Part shown: piece by piece, positions 51,401 to 57,400 of the stretch
Numbering within the stretch: the first letter of the stretch is position 1
Layout of the letters: each line of letters starts with the position of its first letter
Assembly (NCBI RefSeq): GCF_019303535.1
Contig: NZ_JACCIU010000001.1
Location: forward strand, 1,178,001 to 1,242,000
Length of the DNA stretch: 64,000 nt
From: Lactobacillus sp. Sy-1
GTDB taxonomy: Bacteria; Bacillota; Bacilli; Lactobacillales; Lactobacillaceae
Direction: 5' to 3'
Program-made: the position numbers and the translations under genes
Notes under the pieces: generated by a model
What the model saw: the letters and a program-made list of their open reading frames with translations, nothing else
Databases searched by the model: none
What the model was told of the DNA's origin: nothing

Positions 51401-54400
51401 TTAGCAGCACTATTAGCAGAATTTGTTGCAGTTGAAGCGGCACTCGATGCTACACTCGATGCGGAGCTAGCCATCGAACTAGAACTACTTGCATTACTAG
51501 AGTAGCTGCCAGCTGCACTGGAGTAGCTCCCGGCGGCACTGGCATCACTGTCAGCAGCACTAGCGGAAGCGGCACTATTCGTTGCAGCTGTGATCGATGC
51601 ATTTAGACTAGCAGCTGTATTAGCATCTGAAATTGCTTGTGCCGCTGCTGACTGTGCTTCAGAATTAGCCTTTGAAATCGCAGCAGCAAAACCAGTTGTA
51701 ACCGGTACATAGTTAACTGCATCAGCAGCAACACTTACAATGTCAGCGTTATAGCTATTCACCGCTGCATTATCACCCGCAGCGGCGGCAGACTGAGCTA
51801 AACTATAGTATGAAGAAGCGGCAGTGGCAGAAGAAGCAATTTGATCATTATAAACTCTCAGGCCACTAGATGCTCTCACGGCATTTGAGGCCGCTGTACT
51901 TGCTGCCCTTGATTGAATTGTTGCATTTGAACTAAGTGCGGATAACTGGGTATTCATCGAGTTAATGGCACTCACCGCAGAACTAATGACTGGGTTTCCA
52001 GAATTTACGGAATCATTAGCGTAACTGCTTACTATGTTAGCACTACTGATACCAGCTGCAGAATAACCACTTACAACTACAGAAGCGGAGCTAGCTGCAG
52101 TTGAAGCCGCAATTGCGGCACTATATTGAGCATTAGCACCGCTAGTAATGGCAGCTGCCTGAGCTGAACCATTAATGATTGCGGAGCTACCAGCACTAGC
52201 AGAACTTGAAGTCCCAGAATTGGCACCATTAACAGCATTTGATGCTGCAATATAAGCAACATTGGCAGCACTAGCAGCTGAGTTAGCAATCGACGAAGCG
52301 ATTGATGCCCTAGTTGAAGCACTGGTTGCTGAAGCAGCATAACTTTGCGCAACACTGTTGGCAGATGAAGCTGAATTATATGCAGCTTGTGCATTATTAG
52401 AGTTAGCAACAACTTGGGCACTAAATTGGGAAGCCCCATTACTATCACCATTAGAATAGGCACTGCTTGCTGAAGCAGCATTTGCAACGGCTGCACTAGC
52501 AGCACTGGCGGCTGCACTAGCGTAACTAGCCGCAATTGAATAAGCATTGCTTGCCGAAGCACTAGCATTATTAGCATCAGCAGAAGCACCACTAGCATCG
52601 GTACTTGCAGATGTCGCAGTAGCTGAAGCACTCGCGATTGTCGTCGCAGCACTAGCAACGACCGAAGCAACACTAGATATATTACTATTATTCGCTGAGC
52701 TTACTGGATACAAGCTGGCCATGGAACTAACTGCACTGCTTTGGGCACTAATCGATTGAACGTCATTAGAAGCCACACCAGCAGCAGCACTAGCTGAAGC
52801 CGAAGCACTATTAGCTTGACTGCTATAGCTAAATGCACTATTAGCTTGCGAAGAAGTCGCATTGCTAGCATAACTTTGAGCAGAGGTAACGGCTTTAGAC
52901 ATGTTAACAACATCTGTAGCAACAGAAGCAGCACTGGCAGCAGCATTAGAGATAATCAACTCTTGAGCAGCCATACTATTCTTTAAGTCATTTAACGAAC
53001 TAGTGAGATCTGCAAGTGAACTGGCAGCATTTGATAACGTAGCATACGCCTTACTAGCATCGGTGGCACCAGCTTGAGCTGGATATAATTGGCCAGATCC
53101 AGTAGTTAGGAAAGCACTGGCAGCGACACTGTTACCACCATTAGCTGCACTATATGCGGAACTACCATTGCTATATGCAGAACTTGCATTACTCAACGGG
53201 CTAGGATTAACAGAATTTAACGATGCCATACTACTGTTAGCTAGGATGGCAACTGAATTTTGCTCTGAAATTGCCACACTAAGGGAATCAGCTTCAGCAG
53301 CATATGATGCTAAGCTACTTTCGGCTGATACTCCTTGGTTAACATAGGATGTAATCACCGCATTATTATTAGAACTAGCAAAACTAGATGCACTTGATAA
53401 TGAACCTACTAAATTATTAGCCGAACTTTTAACCGCACTAGCACTGCTAAGTGCAACTTGGGCAGTGGAATCTTTAGCTGAAGCAGCAGAAGAGACATTC
53501 GGCACTAGACTAGCAAAACTAGCATAACTACTTCCTGCAATAGAAGCCAAACTCATTAAAACACTAGCGTTAGATTTATCGGCAGTTGGATCATAAGCGA
53601 AAGCACTTAAATTACCAGCTAAACTATCCAAAGCAGCGGCAGCGTCGGAAGCAGCAGCGGCAGCAGAAGCGGCTTGCTTTGCAGCACTATCTGCCGAAGC
53701 AGAGGCAGCATCAGCACTGTCCTTGGCAAGACTAATTGCTGAACTGGCAGCGGCAGCACTAGATGCATAAGTATTTGCACTACTTAAGGCTGAAGCGGCA
53801 CTTGCGTTAGTAGGATCAGACTTATAAATCGATTCGGCGACAGAAGCTGCTGATGTTGCAATTGATGCGTTCGTAGATACCGCAATGGCAGCGCTACTAA
53901 CTGAGCTAGCGGCAGAAGATGCAGCAATCGCCTGTGAAGATGCAGCAGTCGAAGCAGAAGCAGCAGTAGCGGTGGCTGAGCTGACAGCTGCTGCTGCCGA
54001 GTTAATTCCACTAATAATGCTATTAATGGTAGTAGTGTTAGATGCATTCGCATTTTGACTAGCAACGCTGGCGGCACTAGCAGCCGTGCTAAGTGCGGAG
54101 GATGCAGTTGTCGAGGCACTATTGTATGCATTATTAGCATTACTAGTTGAAGTCCCGGCACTAGCTGCCTGACCACTGGCTGCTGCTTTATCACTTGCAG
54201 CAGCTACCGAGGCAGCTGATGCGAAGGTAGATGCATTAGCTGCTTTACCAGCAGCTGCATTACCAGCAGCAATTCCACTACTAGCTTCACTAACCAGTTG
54301 GTTAATTACCACCGAATTAGAACTAGCAACATATGCAGCGACACTGGCAGCACTAACTGCTAGTGATAATTGACTATAACCAAAACTAGCCGCAGACAAC

Positions 54401-57400
54401 GCAGATGATGTTATGGAGGAGTCATTAGTAGTTGATCCAGCAACGCTCAACAAATCATTCGCATATGAGGAAGCCAGTGTAACGTAAGCACCAGCATTAA
54501 TTACAGTTGCAGAGTTAGATGCGAGTGATTTGGCCTTTGTAATATTGGCTTGCGCGTTACTTAAATACCCGGAAGCAATACTTTGCGCACTAGTGGCTCC
54601 ATAAAACTGAAGATTACCATCGGCATAGGCACTAGCAGCAAGCGACAATAAGGATACCGTACTAGAATAGTTAGAAGCGATTACAGCTTGCGCAGATGCA
54701 ATTTTACTAGCTTGAATCGATTGTAGCGATGAATATCTAGCAATAAATTGATAGTCTGAATAGGTACCAGAAGCACTATTAGCATAACTTAACCCGGCTG
54801 ATGCAACTGAGTAAGCAGAACTAGCGTATGAAGATGCGCTAGTTGCTAGTGATGCTTCGTTACTTCCTGCCGGAACAAAGAGACTCTGGTTAGCTGAAAC
54901 CGCACTACTAGCAATCGTGTAATATTGCTTAGCAAGCGTATCTGGCTTCGAAGCATACCCATTTTGATACCCTAACTGATAGTCAATCCCATTGTTATAG
55001 ATTGCACTATTAAAGTTAATATCATTTTGACCTTGGTTGTAACCACTAATGTAGTTTGCCCCAGCGGTGTAGTCATTATAGAGCCCTTGGCCAGTGGTTT
55101 CATTGCTATTAGCAGTTTTATTTGACTTACCGTCACTATATGCCATTACATTGACAGTAGCTTCCTTAGTAGTCTTAACAGTGTTCAAGTGCGCAGTTAC
55201 TTGTAAGAAGTAATTATTGTAAGCCGTATTTGCCTTATTTAACTGAGTACTTGGGATTGTGTAGCTCCAGTTCCCATTTGCATCTGCCTTAGTGACATAA
55301 TTAGCAGAATCATCGGAAGGATCATCGGATTTTTCAAAATTAGACCCAAGGTAAAGAGCAGCGCCATTATTATAAGCAGACTGATCCTGAAAGTACGGAA
55401 TCTTGATATAAGAACCCGGCGTAGCCCATCCAGAAATTGTTCCAGTACTAGTATCATAATTAATTCCACCCAACTGGACATCATTAACGTGATTCATTTG
55501 GATGTAGCTATTTAAAGTAGAAGCCGTACTATTTAAGTCTTGATTAAACGAAGTCCCATTTAAAACATACCCAGTTGGACTAGTAGATGTTTGTCCTGTA
55601 GTTGGATCTATATAAACAATTTTAACGCCACTAGTACTATTAGATTCAGTAAGCTGGATTCCACTATATGGACCAAATTTAGCACCATTAGAGTCAGTAA
55701 ATGAAACCGCCTGTCCTTGAATGGTAACCCCACTGGTCATCATCACAGTTCCACTATTGGAATTGCTTCTAGCATCTAACTTAATTGATTGTGGATCATT
55801 AATGAGAACGCTTCCTTGGGCATTAATTAATGTAATTGCTCCAGATCCGTCGACCTTTTCAGTAAAAATAGATTTACTAGATAAATTCATGGTACTACTC
55901 CCAGAAATTAAAATTCCAGCAGTAGAAACGCCTCCTAGGTTCGTCCCGGTAATATTCAGTTGCCCTTGGTTAGAAACGTTAATGCTAGAAGATCCATTTA
56001 AATAAATTAATCCAGATGAGTTTTGACCACCAGCATTGGTAGCACTGCCACTTGCTGCATTACTCCCATCAGCATTAACATTTAACTGAGCCCCATTAAC
56101 AACGTTAATGTTTCCACCATTAGCTGAATAAATTGCAACTGGTAAAATATTTTTACCATTACCATAATTAGTATATGGATTAACAGTTGGATTAACGTTC
56201 AAAACAGCACCAGCGTTTACGTTCACGTTCCCAGAACCCATTAAGTAGATCCCAGCATTCGCAGCATTGGCAACGGGATCTTCTGCACCCCAGCCTCTAG
56301 GAATTAAGGTAACGTTCGCTCCATGATCAATGGTGGCACTCCCACCAGCGGTAATTTCCAAAACATTCCCATTATAGGTAGAACCACTAAAAGTCACCCC
56401 AGGTAAGAATTCAACGGAAGCAACTTGGAAGTTTTGTTGGTTGGAACCACCATTAACAGAATTGCCACCCATTGGGTATCCTTCTGCTTGGGCAATTCCA
56501 TTGGTTAAGACTCCAAGCCCCTTTGAAGAAGGTGGTGTCATCCCATATTGACTTGCGACCGCAAACGCATCGTAGTTTTGTCCTCCGTTAATAATAACGG
56601 TACTCTTAATTGGATTATCATTAACGTTAATTGAGCCACCGTTTTTGGTTGCCGTCGTATCAGCAATATTATTCGGGTTACCCAAATATAGATTGGTAGT
56701 AGTGGCATAGGCTAATTGACTTCCCGTATAGGTAACATTGTCATAGTACAAACTCTGCCCTGAAGTGTAACGAGCAGTAATTGGTCCATAATAATCAGTC
56801 CCATATGCCGTTAAATTTTGCATAATCACAGTGGAGGCAGTAGTAACATTATAAGAAGCTCCGGCAAAATCAATCGTGGAAGTCGTTCCGTCCATTCGTA
56901 AACCGTTCACCGTGAACGTTCCGTTATGGCTATTAGTAACTGAGTCATTATTGGCGTAGTACTTACTCCACAAGCCAAAGTTCCCATCCACGTTAATATG
57001 CGTAATTTTACTATTGAGCATTGCTGCATCAAACTGGGTTGCTGTCGTGACGTTAATGAACCCACTTGCATTCCCGGCATTATTGGCATTGGCAGAAGCT
57101 TGCGAGGCTGTGGTGCTGGTTGCACTTGAAACCTGGCTAACATAGCCACTAACGGTTAATGAACCAGCATTGATGCTGGATAGGGCATTGCTATTAGTAG
57201 CGTAGTAGCTATTTGCATTGCTATATTGAGATGTCACAGCTCCATACAAACTAGTCATTTCAATTTGATTTAAGGTACTCCCTGCAGCCGAAGCACTCGA
57301 AGCCGATGATAATGCAGCTGATAACGAATTAAGCGTTACCAAAGCATTTTGAGCGAAAACACTTTGCAAAGTCATCGTTGTAACGTAAGACGCTAAACTA

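Noticed and set aside
34290-54945. Possible CRISPR or DNA satellite in the repetitive tract
   Set aside because: Repeats are long, diverged, in frame and protein-coding. There are no short identical repeats with unique spacers.
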